Shown: piece by piece, positions 43,856-52,636 of the stretch
Layout: every line of letters begins with the position of its first letter
How positions within the stretch are numbered: position 1 is the stretch's first letter
DNA from: Arthrobacter sp. ISL-95
Lineage (GTDB): Bacteria; Actinomycetota; Actinomycetes; Actinomycetales; Micrococcaceae
NCBI RefSeq assembly: GCF_018613695.1
Contig: NZ_JAGGPR010000003.1
Location: forward strand, 458,372-522,371
Reading direction: 5' to 3'
DNA: 64,000 bases
Notes under the pieces: generated by a model
Told to the model about the DNA's origin: nothing
What the model saw: only the letters and a program-made list of their open reading frames with translations
Databases searched by the model: none
Position numbers and translations under genes: made by a program

Positions 43856-44746
43856 ATGAACGCCCACTACTATGCGGATGGCTCGGCCGGGGGCGGTTCC
43901 GGTAGCTTCAAGACTGGACTGCACCCGTGGAGCCGTTATGTGGCGTTGGGCGATTCTTTCACGGAAGGTTTGGGTGATCCTGAACCGCGGAGCCCCGGCG
44001 GCCTCCGTGGTTGGGCGGACCGGGTCGCGGAGGAGCTGAGCGCCGGTCACGATGATTTCGCCTACGCCAATCTGGCGATCAGTGGCAGGCTTCTTCACCA
44101 AATACTCGACGAGCAGGTGGGTCCGGCTGTTGAGCTGCAACCTGATCTGATCACCCTCAACGCGGGCGGTAACGACCTGCTCTTCCACAGGAGCGATCCG
44201 GACAAACTTGCCCTCGAGTTGGATACAGGGGTGGAAAAACTCGCGGCAACCGGTGCAACCATCCTGCTTTTTACGGGGCCGGACTTCGGTGCCACCCCTG
44301 TGCTGAGCCTGGCCCGCGGCAAGGTGGCCATCTTCAACGAGGACATGCGCGTCATTGCCGCCAGGCATGATGCGCTGATCGCCGATCTCTGGGCACTGCG
44401 CCAGCTCACGGACCACCGCATGTGGAATGCAGACCGGCTGCACTTTTCCCCGCTGGGTCAGCACACTATTGCCATCATGGTGCTCGATGCCCTCAGTGTG
44501 CCACATACCCTGGAACCATTGGCCCCAAAAGCCCTGCCCGAGCGCAACTGGCGTGAGGCACGGGCGGACGACATGGTCTGGGCCCGGGAGCATTTGTTCC
44601 CGTGGGTGGTTCGTCGCCTTACCCAGCGAAACGCGGACGACGGCCGGCACCCCAAACGGCCGGAGCCCGGTCCGGTGTTCGGAGCCGGTATGCCTCCAGG
44701 GGCATATATAGCTCCCGGCCTTGGGAGTGGCCCGTATCAGTCATGA
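43856..44746 (+). CDS. SGNH/GDSL-family hydrolase
   Basis: A 296-residue esterase-like protein. Block I is YVALGDSFTEGLGDPEP (catalytic Ser), block II contains ANLAISGRLL, block III is TLNAGGNDLLF, and block V is ADRLHFSPLGQHTI with catalytic Asp and His. No signal peptide. A GGGGAG purine stretch immediately precedes ATG 43856. Substrate unknown. Confidence 0.87.
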   Translation: MNAHYYADGSAGGGSGSFKTGLHPWSRYVALGDSFTEGLGDPEPRSPGGLRGWADRVAEELSAGHDDFAYANLAISGRLLHQILDEQVGPAVELQPDLITLNAGGNDLLFHRSDPDKLALELDTGVEKLAATGATILLFTGPDFGATPVLSLARGKVAIFNEDMRVIAARHDALIADLWALRQLTDHRMWNADRLHFSPLGQHTIAIMVLDALSVPHTLEPLAPKALPERNWREARADDMVWAREHLFPWVVRRLTQRNADDGRHPKRPEPGPVFGAGMPPGAYIAPGLGSGPYQS

Positions 44747-44932
44747 AACCCGAGGAATATCACGCGGCATGGCCCTCCATGATTATGGAGTCCGTCACCC
44801 TTTGCCGCGCCTGTGGTGGTGTTGGCTGGATCGACGCTAAAATTTCACTTGCCGCAAGTACAAGCTCTTCGGCTTCAATCCGCGTTTCATTTCTTCGGAG
44901 CGCCATACCGTGAGTGGGGGGACCGAGCAGTC

Positions 44933-46540
44933 ATGACGGCAGGCAGTACCCCCAGTCCACTTCCAGAGATTTCAACCGGAGCCAGCCAGCTTTCCTCTAC
45001 TGCCACCAAGGCCCCGAAACCAGCAACACCGGCAACAAAACCCGTAACCTATCCCGCCATTTTGCAGGGGTTCCTCGGTTCCCTGTTCATGTTTGCAGGG
45101 TCCATTGGCATCGGCTGGATCGCCAACGGATCCCCCATGATCCGCCACCCCATAGTCATTGCCCTGCGCACTGAGGGCTGGGGCGTTACGGTCTCCGCCG
45201 TCCTGCTGACGGTAGGTGCCATGGTGCTGGTTCGCTCCTGGCTGCGGCTTGGCCAACGGATGGGGAGTTGGGACGGGAGCTCCCTCAAGCCAATCGTGAC
45301 TGCGATCGCGGTCTGGTCCCTTCCCTTGCTGTTCGCCGTGCCCGTGTATTCGCGTGATGTCTACGCATATATAGGCCAAGGCCGGCTGATGATGGAAGGC
45401 CAGGACCCTTACGACGTCGGCATCTCGGCTTTAAACAACTGGTTCGCCTTGGGCGCGGACCCGGCGTGGGCGGAAGCCCGAACTCCGTACGGGCCGTACT
45501 TCCTGTGGATGGCCCACGCCGTAGTTGCCATCACGGGTGCCCAGCCGGACGTATCAGTCCTGCTGTTCCGGCTGCTCGCCGCAGGCGGGGTTCTGTTGTG
45601 CGTTATTTACGTACCCAAGCTCGCGGAGCTTCACGGCATCAACGGTGCCCGGGCGCTCTGGATTGCGGTTGCTAATCCACTCTTCCTCATCAGCTTCGTG
45701 GCCAGCGCCCACAACGACGCCATCATGGTGGGCTTCGCCGTGGCAGGAACTTACTTCGCCGCCACCAAGCGGCCGCTGCTGGGCATCCTGCTGGTCACAC
45801 TTTCCATCGGGATCAAACCGGCCACCATTTTGTTGCTGCCCTTCATCGGCCTCATGTGGGCAGGTGCCGGCGCTTCCTGGCCGCGTAAGTTCGGAATCTG
45901 GGCAGCAACGGCAAGCATTAGCTTCGCTGTCCTGGTGATCAGCGGCATCCCTTACGGCTTGGGCCTGGGCTGGGCGTGGGCTATCACGGACCCCACCCCC
46001 GGTTTCACGGGCTACTCCCCGTCGGGTTTCATTGGCCAGCAGATCGAGTTCCTCGGCAACGCCTTGGGGCTTCCCGGCAACGCGATGGCGGACATTCTGC
46101 GAGCCGCCATGAAGTGGGGCGCAGTGGCCTTGGTCCTGGTGCTGATGTTCCGCGGAGACCATTCTCGCGTGGTGCGCAGGATGGCACTTGCTTTCGCGGC
46201 GATCGTGCTGCTCTCCCCCATCATTCAGCCTTGGTACATCCTGTGGTTCGTGCCCTTCCTGGCCGTCACGGGGATAAGGGACGACTGGCAGATGAGGTGC
46301 CTTTACGTGGGCGTGACCTTCTTCGTGGTGTTCGGAGCGCAGGACCAGCTCTCAGTGTGGTCCTTCGTGGAGGTCTCCGTGGATCTGTCCTCGTTGGCCT
46401 TCGCCATAGCGCTGCTGTTCGCGTTCTACCTGGTGTTCCTGGACATTCACACCCGCAGGCTGCTGGTTCAAGGCAAGCTATCGCGCTGGGTGGGGCAGAC
46501 TGACCGTCGCCTGCTCCACCGCCCTCCGACGATCCGCTAG
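44933..46540 (+). CDS. mptB: Polyprenol-phosphomannose-dependent alpha-1,6-mannosyltransferase (MptB-like)
   Basis: A 535-residue GT-C glycosyltransferase with about twelve helices that extends the alpha-1,6-mannan core of lipomannan on the outer face of the membrane. The first loop carries the catalytic acidic motif VYSRDVYAYIGQGRLMMEGQDPYD. GIKPATILLLPFIGLMWAG and IQPWYILWFVPFLA also fit MptB. The first about 40 residues are Pro/Thr-rich. GGGGGA precedes ATG 44933. Convergent with two related transferase genes, suggesting a lipoglycan locus. Confidence 0.83.
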   Translation: MTAGSTPSPLPEISTGASQLSSTATKAPKPATPATKPVTYPAILQGFLGSLFMFAGSIGIGWIANGSPMIRHPIVIALRTEGWGVTVSAVLLTVGAMVLVRSWLRLGQRMGSWDGSSLKPIVTAIAVWSLPLLFAVPVYSRDVYAYIGQGRLMMEGQDPYDVGISALNNWFALGADPAWAEARTPYGPYFLWMAHAVVAITGAQPDVSVLLFRLLAAGGVLLCVIYVPKLAELHGINGARALWIAVANPLFLISFVASAHNDAIMVGFAVAGTYFAATKRPLLGILLVTLSIGIKPATILLLPFIGLMWAGAGASWPRKFGIWAATASISFAVLVISGIPYGLGLGWAWAITDPTPGFTGYSPSGFIGQQIEFLGNALGLPGNAMADILRAAMKWGAVALVLVLMFRGDHSRVVRRMALAFAAIVLLSPIIQPWYILWFVPFLAVTGIRDDWQMRCLYVGVTFFVVFGAQDQLSVWSFVEVSVDLSSLAFAIALLFAFYLVFLDIHTRRLLVQGKLSRWVGQTDRRLLHRPPTIR

Positions 46541-46554
46541 AGCGGCTTGGGACG

Positions 46555-47850
46555 CTAGAGCGCCTTCGGGACCACCGGGGCGTCGTCGCGGTTTACGCGT
46601 CGACCCAGTTCGACGGTCCGCTGCACCGACCACCACAGCAGTACCACCAGCAGGACATTCCGGGTGGTAAGCACCGCGGCCATGACCGGATGGGCGTGGA
46701 TGAGCGGGGTGTAGAACAGTGGATAAATCACGAACGTGGTCATGGCGATGGCCATCAGCAAGGCGGCCGGGACCTTCCAACGGTTCCAGTCGTGCGTCAG
46801 GCCGGCAATGATCACAGGGGCCAGCCAGATGATGAACTGCGGCGAGCCCACCTTGTTGAACACGATGAAGGCCGTAGTCATCATCAATGCGCCCTCGAGG
46901 AACAGTTCCTCGCGCTCCGCTCCACGCCTGAGTGCACGGATCAGGAGGATGGCTGCCGCGATCGCGGCGACTATCAGCAGCGGCTGCATCAGGAACGCGG
47001 CAACCTCGGCGCCGGGTCCGTAAACCTCTGTGGAGTTGATGGCCGTGTTGTCCGCCATTCTGGAGCCGGCAATGTTGAAGACACTGAGCCAAACCCAAGG
47101 CGTGGAGAACGTGGCTTCAAGTTGCATGCCACGCTCACCCTGGTTGATCAGGAAGTCCAGGATGTGGCTGAAGCCACCAGCCAGATACGTTCCAAGGCCA
47201 ACGACGGCGGTGACGCCCGCCCCGGCTGCGACCATCTGCAGCCTGTTCTTCGAAGCGATGATCATGGGTGCCAGCACAGCTGCCGGCCACACTTTGATCC
47301 ACGTCGCGATGCTCAACAGAACTGAGGCAACAACGGGCCTTTGGGCCGCGCAGATCAACGCGATCAACACGATGGGGGCTGTGATGCCCTCAACGCGGGC
47401 AAAGCTGAGATATCCCATGAACACCGTGAAGAACAGCCACCACCATGCGGGCGCAATCCCGGTGACCCGCCGGGGGCCGCGCGTCAGGTACCAGAGGCCC
47501 AGCGCATTGAGGGCGGTGATCCCCAGGGTCCACATCAGCAGGTAGAGATCCGGGCCGGCGATCCCTGCCAGGAAAATGGGAATCTGGGCCAGCACGGGAT
47601 AAACCCAGGGACTGATTTTTCCGCTGAGGTTCTCCGGGTTGTAACCCTCCATGGCCCACTGACGGTACTGCTCGGTGTCGCTGAAGGTGTTGCCGCTGAG
47701 GAAGAAGGACGCCATCCAGCACAGGAAGTAGAAGTGGACCGCGGCGAATCCCCACCACACGCTGGAGGGGCGCGCAAACCACGCTACGACGGCAGAGGGC
47801 AGGACCCGGCTGCGGATACGGACCAGCCGGTCAAAGAACGTCGCGGAAAT
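46555..47850 (-). CDS. GT87-like membrane glycosyltransferase, copy B (probable ATT start)
   Basis: A 431-residue multi-pass protein (about ten helices), paralogous along its whole length to the upstream gene: SWVYP-type loop (GKISPWVYPVLAQIP), SIATWIKVWPAAVLAPM, GERGMQLEATFSTPWVWLS and FIVFNKVGSPQFIIWLAPV. The first conventional start, GTG 47760, would remove about 30 residues that align with the paralogue's N-terminus. The frame continues to an ATT at 47850, one base after the upstream stop and 7 nt after AAGGAG, so ATT initiation is proposed. Probably adds mannose or arabinose from a polyprenyl donor to a lipoglycan. Confidence 0.78.
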   Translation of the reverse strand: MSATFFDRLVRIRSRVLPSAVVAWFARPSSVWWGFAAVHFYFLCWMASFFLSGNTFSDTEQYRQWAMEGYNPENLSGKISPWVYPVLAQIPIFLAGIAGPDLYLLMWTLGITALNALGLWYLTRGPRRVTGIAPAWWWLFFTVFMGYLSFARVEGITAPIVLIALICAAQRPVVASVLLSIATWIKVWPAAVLAPMIIASKNRLQMVAAGAGVTAVVGLGTYLAGGFSHILDFLINQGERGMQLEATFSTPWVWLSVFNIAGSRMADNTAINSTEVYGPGAEVAAFLMQPLLIVAAIAAAILLIRALRRGAEREELFLEGALMMTTAFIVFNKVGSPQFIIWLAPVIIAGLTHDWNRWKVPAALLMAIAMTTFVIYPLFYTPLIHAHPVMAAVLTTRNVLLVVLLWWSVQRTVELGRRVNRDDAPVVPKAL

Positions 47851-47851
47851 C

Positions 47852-49156
47852 TTAGTGCTCCTTGCCCGCAGGTGCAGTGACCACGGATGGCTTACGGCCC
47901 AGCGAGTACAAGCGGCGCGCTGACCAGAAGAAGAGGACCACCAGCAATACGTTACGGATAGTCAGGACCAGGGCCATCCAAGGATTGTTGTGGCTCAACG
48001 CATCGTAGAAGAGCGGATAGATGAAGTAGGTGGCAACCGCGATCACTATCAGCATGGTGGCCGGAACGCGCCACTCTTTCCAATTGTGCGCAAGCCCCAC
48101 AGCCACGGCAGGAGCGAGCCACACCATGAACTGCGGTGAACCCACCTTGTTGAAGACGATGAAGGCGGTAACCAGGGTGAGTGCTCCCGAAAGGAGAAGT
48201 TCAGTGCAGTCCACACCTCCGTTGAGCTTCCCTTGGTGCAGTGCCCAGAAGGCCAAACCGGCGACGGCGGCCGCGGCCAGCAGCAACAGAGGCTGCATCA
48301 GCACGGACATGACTGCCGTACCGGGTCCATCAACCTGCATGGAATTGATGTCGGTGTTCATGTACATGCGGGAATCCCCTACGCCGAGGACCGACAACCA
48401 CAGCCATGGCGTGGTGAAGGTCGCTTCGAGCTGCATGCCACGGTCTCCCTGTTGTGTCAGGAAGTTCAGCAACTTGGGTACGGCACCGACTGCCGCGGCC
48501 AGCCCAACTACAACCGCCGTCGTCGCAATTCCTGCCGCCACAACATGCAGGCGTTTCCTGACCACCGCGAACAGGGCCAGCAGGACGGCTGCGGGCCAGA
48601 CCTTCACCCAGGTGGCGACGCTCAGGAGGATCGATGCCACAAAGGGCCGCGTGGCGCCGTAGACAAGGGCCACAAGGACAATGGGGGCAGTCAGCCCGTC
48701 AACGCGGGCGAACCCCAACCAGCCCATGAGGAAGACGAAGACCAGCCACCACCAGGCAGCCGGAATTGCTTCCTGCCGGCGGCCGCGGTCAGTAAGTTTG
48801 AGCACCGCCCAACCGTTCAGCAGCGTAGTGAGCAGGACCCACAGGAAGAAGAAAGGGCCGGGGCCGGCAACTGCTGCCAAGCCCATGGGAATCAGCGCCA
48901 GGATGGGGTACACCCAGGGGCTGGGTCCACCGCTTAGGTTGGCGTCGTTGAATCCTGCGAGCGCCCATTCGCGGTAGATGAAGGTGTCGCTGAAGGCCTC
49001 CCCGCGCGACGAAAGCACGGCGGCGAAAACCAGGAATACCAGGTGAATCACCACGAAGCCCCACAAAAGGCCTCGCGGAGAGTTGATGCGTGCCGCCAAC
49101 CTCGCTGGGATTGTTTTATCGCGAATATCCGCGAGCATACTGAAAAAACTGTCCAT
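47852..49156 (-). CDS. GT87-like membrane glycosyltransferase, copy A
   Basis: A 434-residue, about ten-helix GT-C-type transferase of the DUF2029/GT87 kind: EAFSDTFIYREWALAGFND in the first extracytoplasmic loop, GPSPWVYPILALIP, SVATWVKVWPAAVLLAL, GDRGMQLEATFTTPWLWLSV and NKVGSPQFMVWLAPAV. AGGAAG lies 9 nt before ATG 49156. Forms a tandem-duplicated pair with the downstream gene. Acts in envelope glycan assembly by family inference. Confidence 0.83.
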   Translation of the reverse strand: MDSFFSMLADIRDKTIPARLAARINSPRGLLWGFVVIHLVFLVFAAVLSSRGEAFSDTFIYREWALAGFNDANLSGGPSPWVYPILALIPMGLAAVAGPGPFFFLWVLLTTLLNGWAVLKLTDRGRRQEAIPAAWWWLVFVFLMGWLGFARVDGLTAPIVLVALVYGATRPFVASILLSVATWVKVWPAAVLLALFAVVRKRLHVVAAGIATTAVVVGLAAAVGAVPKLLNFLTQQGDRGMQLEATFTTPWLWLSVLGVGDSRMYMNTDINSMQVDGPGTAVMSVLMQPLLLLAAAAVAGLAFWALHQGKLNGGVDCTELLLSGALTLVTAFIVFNKVGSPQFMVWLAPAVAVGLAHNWKEWRVPATMLIVIAVATYFIYPLFYDALSHNNPWMALVLTIRNVLLVVLFFWSARRLYSLGRKPSVVTAPAGKEH

Positions 49157-49271
49157 CAACGAAGAACTTCCTGGCTAGGTGGGTTCCTGCCTCAGCAGTC
49201 CCCGATTTTCTTGGGACCGAAAAACCCCCGCATGCTACTTTACGCGAGTCACCCAAATGCCGGGCAGTCGG

Positions 49272-50372
49272 CTAGCCTGCAGGCTGTGCCTCCGTCTGCG
49301 CACGGATACTCCATGCGGACCAATCCAGGGGGCGAACGGAAGGGCGCCCCAAGAGGTACCCCTGGGCCGCCGTAACCTTCAAGGCGGTGACTTCGTTAAG
49401 TTCGGCAGCTGTTTCGATGCCTTCAGCGATGATGTCCGCGCCGATTTCCCGCGCGAGCTCCACCATGGCCATGGCTCGGGTCTTTTGCCCGTCGTTGCTT
49501 TCAATTCCTTCAATCAAGTGTCTATCCAGCTTGATAATGTCCGGCCGCAGCTGCTCAATCCGTTCCATGGAAACCAAAGCGGCTCCGGAGGCGCTGATGG
49601 CCAGGCGCAATCCCAAGGCGCGCAGAGGACCCAGCCCGTCGTTGCCGGTTTGAGCTCCGACGGCGTCCAAGCTGCCGGTGAGTTCAACAATGATTCTGTC
49701 CGGGGCGAGCGCCGCCGCAGCCAACAGGTTCCGCACGCGGGGGTCCCTGGACGTTGCGGGAGTGAGGTTCAGCGCAACGGACATCCGTTCCGGAACGTCA
49801 TTGGCTGCGGTGAGGGCGCAATGCAGCGCGGCAATTTCAAGTTCCGTGCCCAAACCGGCTGCCGCGGCCTCGTTGAACCACACGTCGGCTCCGGCGCCGT
49901 CTTCACCCACGAACCTGGTCAACGCCTCCACGCCCACCACCTCGCCGCCGGGCAGCGCATGAACGGGCTGGAAAGCCGTCAGCAGGAGCTTGTCTGCAAG
50001 GATGGACTGGATGCCTTCGCGGACTTCGTGGCTGACGGGGACGGATACGGTCCGGGCTATGTCCGAAGACTCCAGATGCAGGCTGGCAGCTTCACGCTGG
50101 ACCGGGACCTTGACGGTTGAGCCCGGTGTTTTGCGGGTCTCCAGCAAGTGCTCCAACAGAGCACGCTCCGGATCGTCGGGGCGTGCATCAAGCAGCGCGC
50201 GAAGGTTGTTCCTGACGCCTTCGCTCCGGGCATCGCTGTCGGCAAGGATGGATTCGATGATGTCCAGCACTTGTTCGCGCATGGTCATGTCTTCGCCGGC
50301 CGGTGACTCCGCAGCGTCACCCTTCGGTGAGCTGCCACTTTCCGGTGTAGAAGAGCCCGAGTCTTGAGCCAT
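49272..50372 (-). CDS. EAL-domain protein, probably catalytically inactive
   Basis: A 366-residue protein with an EAL domain (about 115-355). Its motifs are VEALTRF (EAL), VALNLTPAT, IIVELTG, IIKLDRHLIEGI and IIAEGIET. The central DDFGTG motif, which supplies two metal-binding aspartates in cyclic-di-GMP phosphodiesterases, is replaced by ISASGAA. It therefore probably senses or scaffolds rather than hydrolyses. The N-terminal about 110 residues are polar and unassigned. ATG 50372 follows AAGGA at 7 nt. Confidence 0.8.
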   Translation of the reverse strand: MAQDSGSSTPESGSSPKGDAAESPAGEDMTMREQVLDIIESILADSDARSEGVRNNLRALLDARPDDPERALLEHLLETRKTPGSTVKVPVQREAASLHLESSDIARTVSVPVSHEVREGIQSILADKLLLTAFQPVHALPGGEVVGVEALTRFVGEDGAGADVWFNEAAAAGLGTELEIAALHCALTAANDVPERMSVALNLTPATSRDPRVRNLLAAAALAPDRIIVELTGSLDAVGAQTGNDGLGPLRALGLRLAISASGAALVSMERIEQLRPDIIKLDRHLIEGIESNDGQKTRAMAMVELAREIGADIIAEGIETAAELNEVTALKVTAAQGYLLGRPSVRPLDWSAWSIRAQTEAQPAG

Positions 50373-50556
50373 AGTTATTCCTTTGTGTGTCCCCCACTGG
50401 CAAAGCCAGCCATGACGGAGCCGACGCGTAAAACGTGTGGGCCCTGTCACGAATCTTACAGAGGAATCGGCGCAGTTGAGACACTGCGATGACTTTCTCA
50501 CGAGGGAAAACGTGTTGCCGGACGGTAAGCCCTGACATGCTGGAGGGGTGACACCC

Positions 50557-51366
50557 ATGGCAAGGGAATTACCCCGGACCGTACTGACGTGGAAGCTGCT
50601 GCCGGCGGCCCTGCTTTCCCTGTCCGGCGTGCCGCTCTATGCGTTGGGCAACGGGCTGCTCGGCTATGGCCTGCTGGTGGCGAGCGTGGCGACCGCAGCG
50701 TTCATCGACCACCGACTAATGCGGCATCTCGCCTTGATCGCAGCAGGCATGACCATCTTCAGCCTGGTACCCCTCAACGCCGACCTCAGCACAGAGCATA
50801 TGGCGCTCATGGGCGGCGCCTTGGCCTTGGCCGTGCTGGTGCCCTGGCTGGTGTCACGGTTCGCGTACCGCGAAGACATCATCAAGTTCCCGGTGAATAC
50901 GGGCCGTAAGTGGCCCCTGGCGGCCAAGCTCTATCTCATCGGTGTTGTTGCACTCGGGTACTTCATCCTGCCGGTGTACCTGATCAGGACGGGCGTCTAC
51001 CAAAACTGGCCGGATGCTTCGGATCCCGAGATCTTCTGGCGGCTCTTCCTGGGCGTCAACGCAGTGGGAATTTGGGACGAACTTTTCTTCATCTGCACCA
51101 CGTTCACCCTGCTGCGCCAACATTTTCCGGACTGGCTGGCCAACCTCCTGCAGGCGGTGGTCTTCTCCTCGTTCCTATGGGAGATCGGCTACCAGTCGTG
51201 GGGTCCGCTGCTGACATTCCCCTTCGCCCTGCTTCAGGGCTACACGTTCAAGCTCACCAAGTCCTTCACGTACGTGGTGTCCGTGCACCTGCTCTTCGAC
51301 TTCGTGCTGTTCCTCGCGCTGGTTCATGCGCACAACCGGGACTGGCTGCCAATCTTCCTGTACTAG
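50557..51366 (+). CDS. CPBP-family intramembrane protease-like protein
   Basis: A 269-residue membrane protein with about eight helices. The C-terminal half has the CPBP pattern: GIWDELFFICTTFTLLRQHF (Glu motif, here xDELFF in place of EExxxR), VFSSFLWEIGYQSWG and the final SVHLLFDFVLFL with a His. ATG 50557 (GGAGGG 9 nt upstream) is chosen over GTG 50548. CPBP proteins process prenylated or membrane substrates. Catalytic competence uncertain. Confidence 0.72.
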   Translation: MARELPRTVLTWKLLPAALLSLSGVPLYALGNGLLGYGLLVASVATAAFIDHRLMRHLALIAAGMTIFSLVPLNADLSTEHMALMGGALALAVLVPWLVSRFAYREDIIKFPVNTGRKWPLAAKLYLIGVVALGYFILPVYLIRTGVYQNWPDASDPEIFWRLFLGVNAVGIWDELFFICTTFTLLRQHFPDWLANLLQAVVFSSFLWEIGYQSWGPLLTFPFALLQGYTFKLTKSFTYVVSVHLLFDFVLFLALVHAHNRDWLPIFLY

Positions 51367-51391
51367 CCCGCGTTCTGCGCTAAACCGACGC

Positions 51392-51979
51392 CTACGTCCC
51401 GGAACCCGCCCATGCTTCATCAGAAACTTCAATTTCCCGCGCCATGTCATCCAGGAAGCGCATGACCGTTTCCCGCTCGGAGGGGGTGAGGCGTGCTGCC
51501 GCGAGGAACCGTTTGGCTTGTTGGCGGCCGACGGTCTTCATGGCGGCTGCGTGCGTTTCGGGAGTGATGGCGATGGCGAGCGCGCGGCGATCGGAAGGGT
51601 GGGCGTGTCGTGTGACGTGGCCCGCACGTTCCAGCCGGTCGAGCAGCTTGGTGGTTGACGCCGTCGAGATGTGCAGCCGGGAGGCTATTGCCCCCGGGGT
51701 GGCAATGACCCCGTGGTTAGCGCAGACAATCAGGTAGTGCAGAGCCCGCATGTCTGATTGGTTGAGCTTCATGTACCTGAGTGAGGCGTCGGAGAGGCGT
51801 TCTTCTGCCTCGCGCAGCCTTGCCAGGGCTGCCATGAGCTCGCTTATTTGCTCTACGTCCGCCGCGGTAAGGCCGGAGCGATCCACCAGTTCCTCATGGG
51901 GATCGTTGGCGTCCAGATGATAGATGCCGCCAGAAACCGGAGTACCGGCTTCTTCTGGTATCTCTTCAGATCTGGACAT
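51392..51979 (-). CDS. MarR-family regulator, CrtR-like
   Basis: A 195-residue MarR protein with a winged HTH (about 85-150): LNQSDMRALHYLIVCANHGV, TPGAIASRLHISTASTTKLLDRLERAGHVTRHAHPSDRRA. It is divergent from the idi-crtE carotenoid operon with 102 bp between, the same arrangement as the GGPP-responsive repressor CrtR next to crtE in Corynebacterium. A leaderless -10 TAACAT is 7 nt before ATG 51979. Regulation of the crt operon is inferred. Confidence 0.82.
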   Translation of the reverse strand: MSRSEEIPEEAGTPVSGGIYHLDANDPHEELVDRSGLTAADVEQISELMAALARLREAEERLSDASLRYMKLNQSDMRALHYLIVCANHGVIATPGAIASRLHISTASTTKLLDRLERAGHVTRHAHPSDRRALAIAITPETHAAAMKTVGRQQAKRFLAAARLTPSERETVMRFLDDMAREIEVSDEAWAGSGT

Positions 51980-52003
51980 GTTTGGTATGTTACACCTAAC
52001 TTC

Positions 52004-52036
52004 CTACATGGTAGCCTTTCTTCTAGCCTGTCTAGC
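52004..52036. promoter_or_regulatory. Candidate MarR operators upstream of idi-crtE
   Basis: CTAC-ATG-GTAG (52004-52014) is a short palindrome, followed by two CTAG repeats (about 52023-52036). They sit midway between the divergent MarR and idi starts. CTAGCAAT here recurs at 58451-58458 in the operator-like repeat of the second MarR gene. Confidence 0.35.
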
Positions 52037-52081
52037 AATATTTGGGTTTCGGCAGAATCAAGGTGTGGAGGTAGGCGCAAG

Positions 52082-52636
52082 ATGAACGCGACAGAGATGG
52101 TGGTCCTCCTTGATGACGCCGGAACGCCCATTGGGCAAGCCCCCAAAGCGGGAGTGCACACACTGGACACCCCCCTCCACCTCGCATTTTCCTGCTACCT
52201 GCTCAACGACGCCGGGGAAGTTCTCCTGACCCGCCGTTCACCCGAGAAAAAGACGTGGCCCGGCGTGTGGACCAACAGCTTCTGCGGCCACCCCGGCCCC
52301 GGTGAGGAATTCGAGGATGCCGTCGTACGGCGGGCACAGTTTGAACTGGGGGTCGATGCCATCCGGATCGAACTAGTCCTCCCCCACTTCCGTTACAGGG
52401 CGGTAGACCCCACCGGGATCGTAGAAAATGAAGTTTGCCCCGTCTACGTAGCGCGCATCACCGGAGTCTTGAAGCCCAACCCCGCAGAAGTTGCGGACTG
52501 GGCCTGGATCTCACCCGCGTTGCTCGCCGAGGCCCTTGAGCACACACCCTCCGCGTTCAGCCCATGGCTTGGGCTGCAATTCCCGGAGCTACGTGACGCG
52601 GGCGCTTTGCCGCTCCAAGCCGGGGCGGAAGCATGA
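52082..52636 (+). CDS. idi: Isopentenyl-diphosphate delta-isomerase, type I
   Basis: A 184-residue Nudix-fold isomerase that interconverts IPP and DMAPP. Metal/active-site motifs: TPLHLAFSCYLLNDAG, RRSPEKKTWPGVWTNSFCGHPGPGE (catalytic Cys and His) and VENEVCPVYVARI (catalytic Glu). GGAGG is 10 nt before ATG 52082. First gene of the carotenoid operon; its stop overlaps crtE by 4 nt. Confidence 0.93.
   Translation: MNATEMVVLLDDAGTPIGQAPKAGVHTLDTPLHLAFSCYLLNDAGEVLLTRRSPEKKTWPGVWTNSFCGHPGPGEEFEDAVVRRAQFELGVDAIRIELVLPHFRYRAVDPTGIVENEVCPVYVARITGVLKPNPAEVADWAWISPALLAEALEHTPSAFSPWLGLQFPELRDAGALPLQAGAEA

Noticed and set aside
51983..52000. DtxR-like TTAGGTGTAAC in the MarR/idi intergenic region (minus strand)
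   Set aside because: Only the first hexamer agrees with the consensus; the rest overlaps the MarR -10 box.
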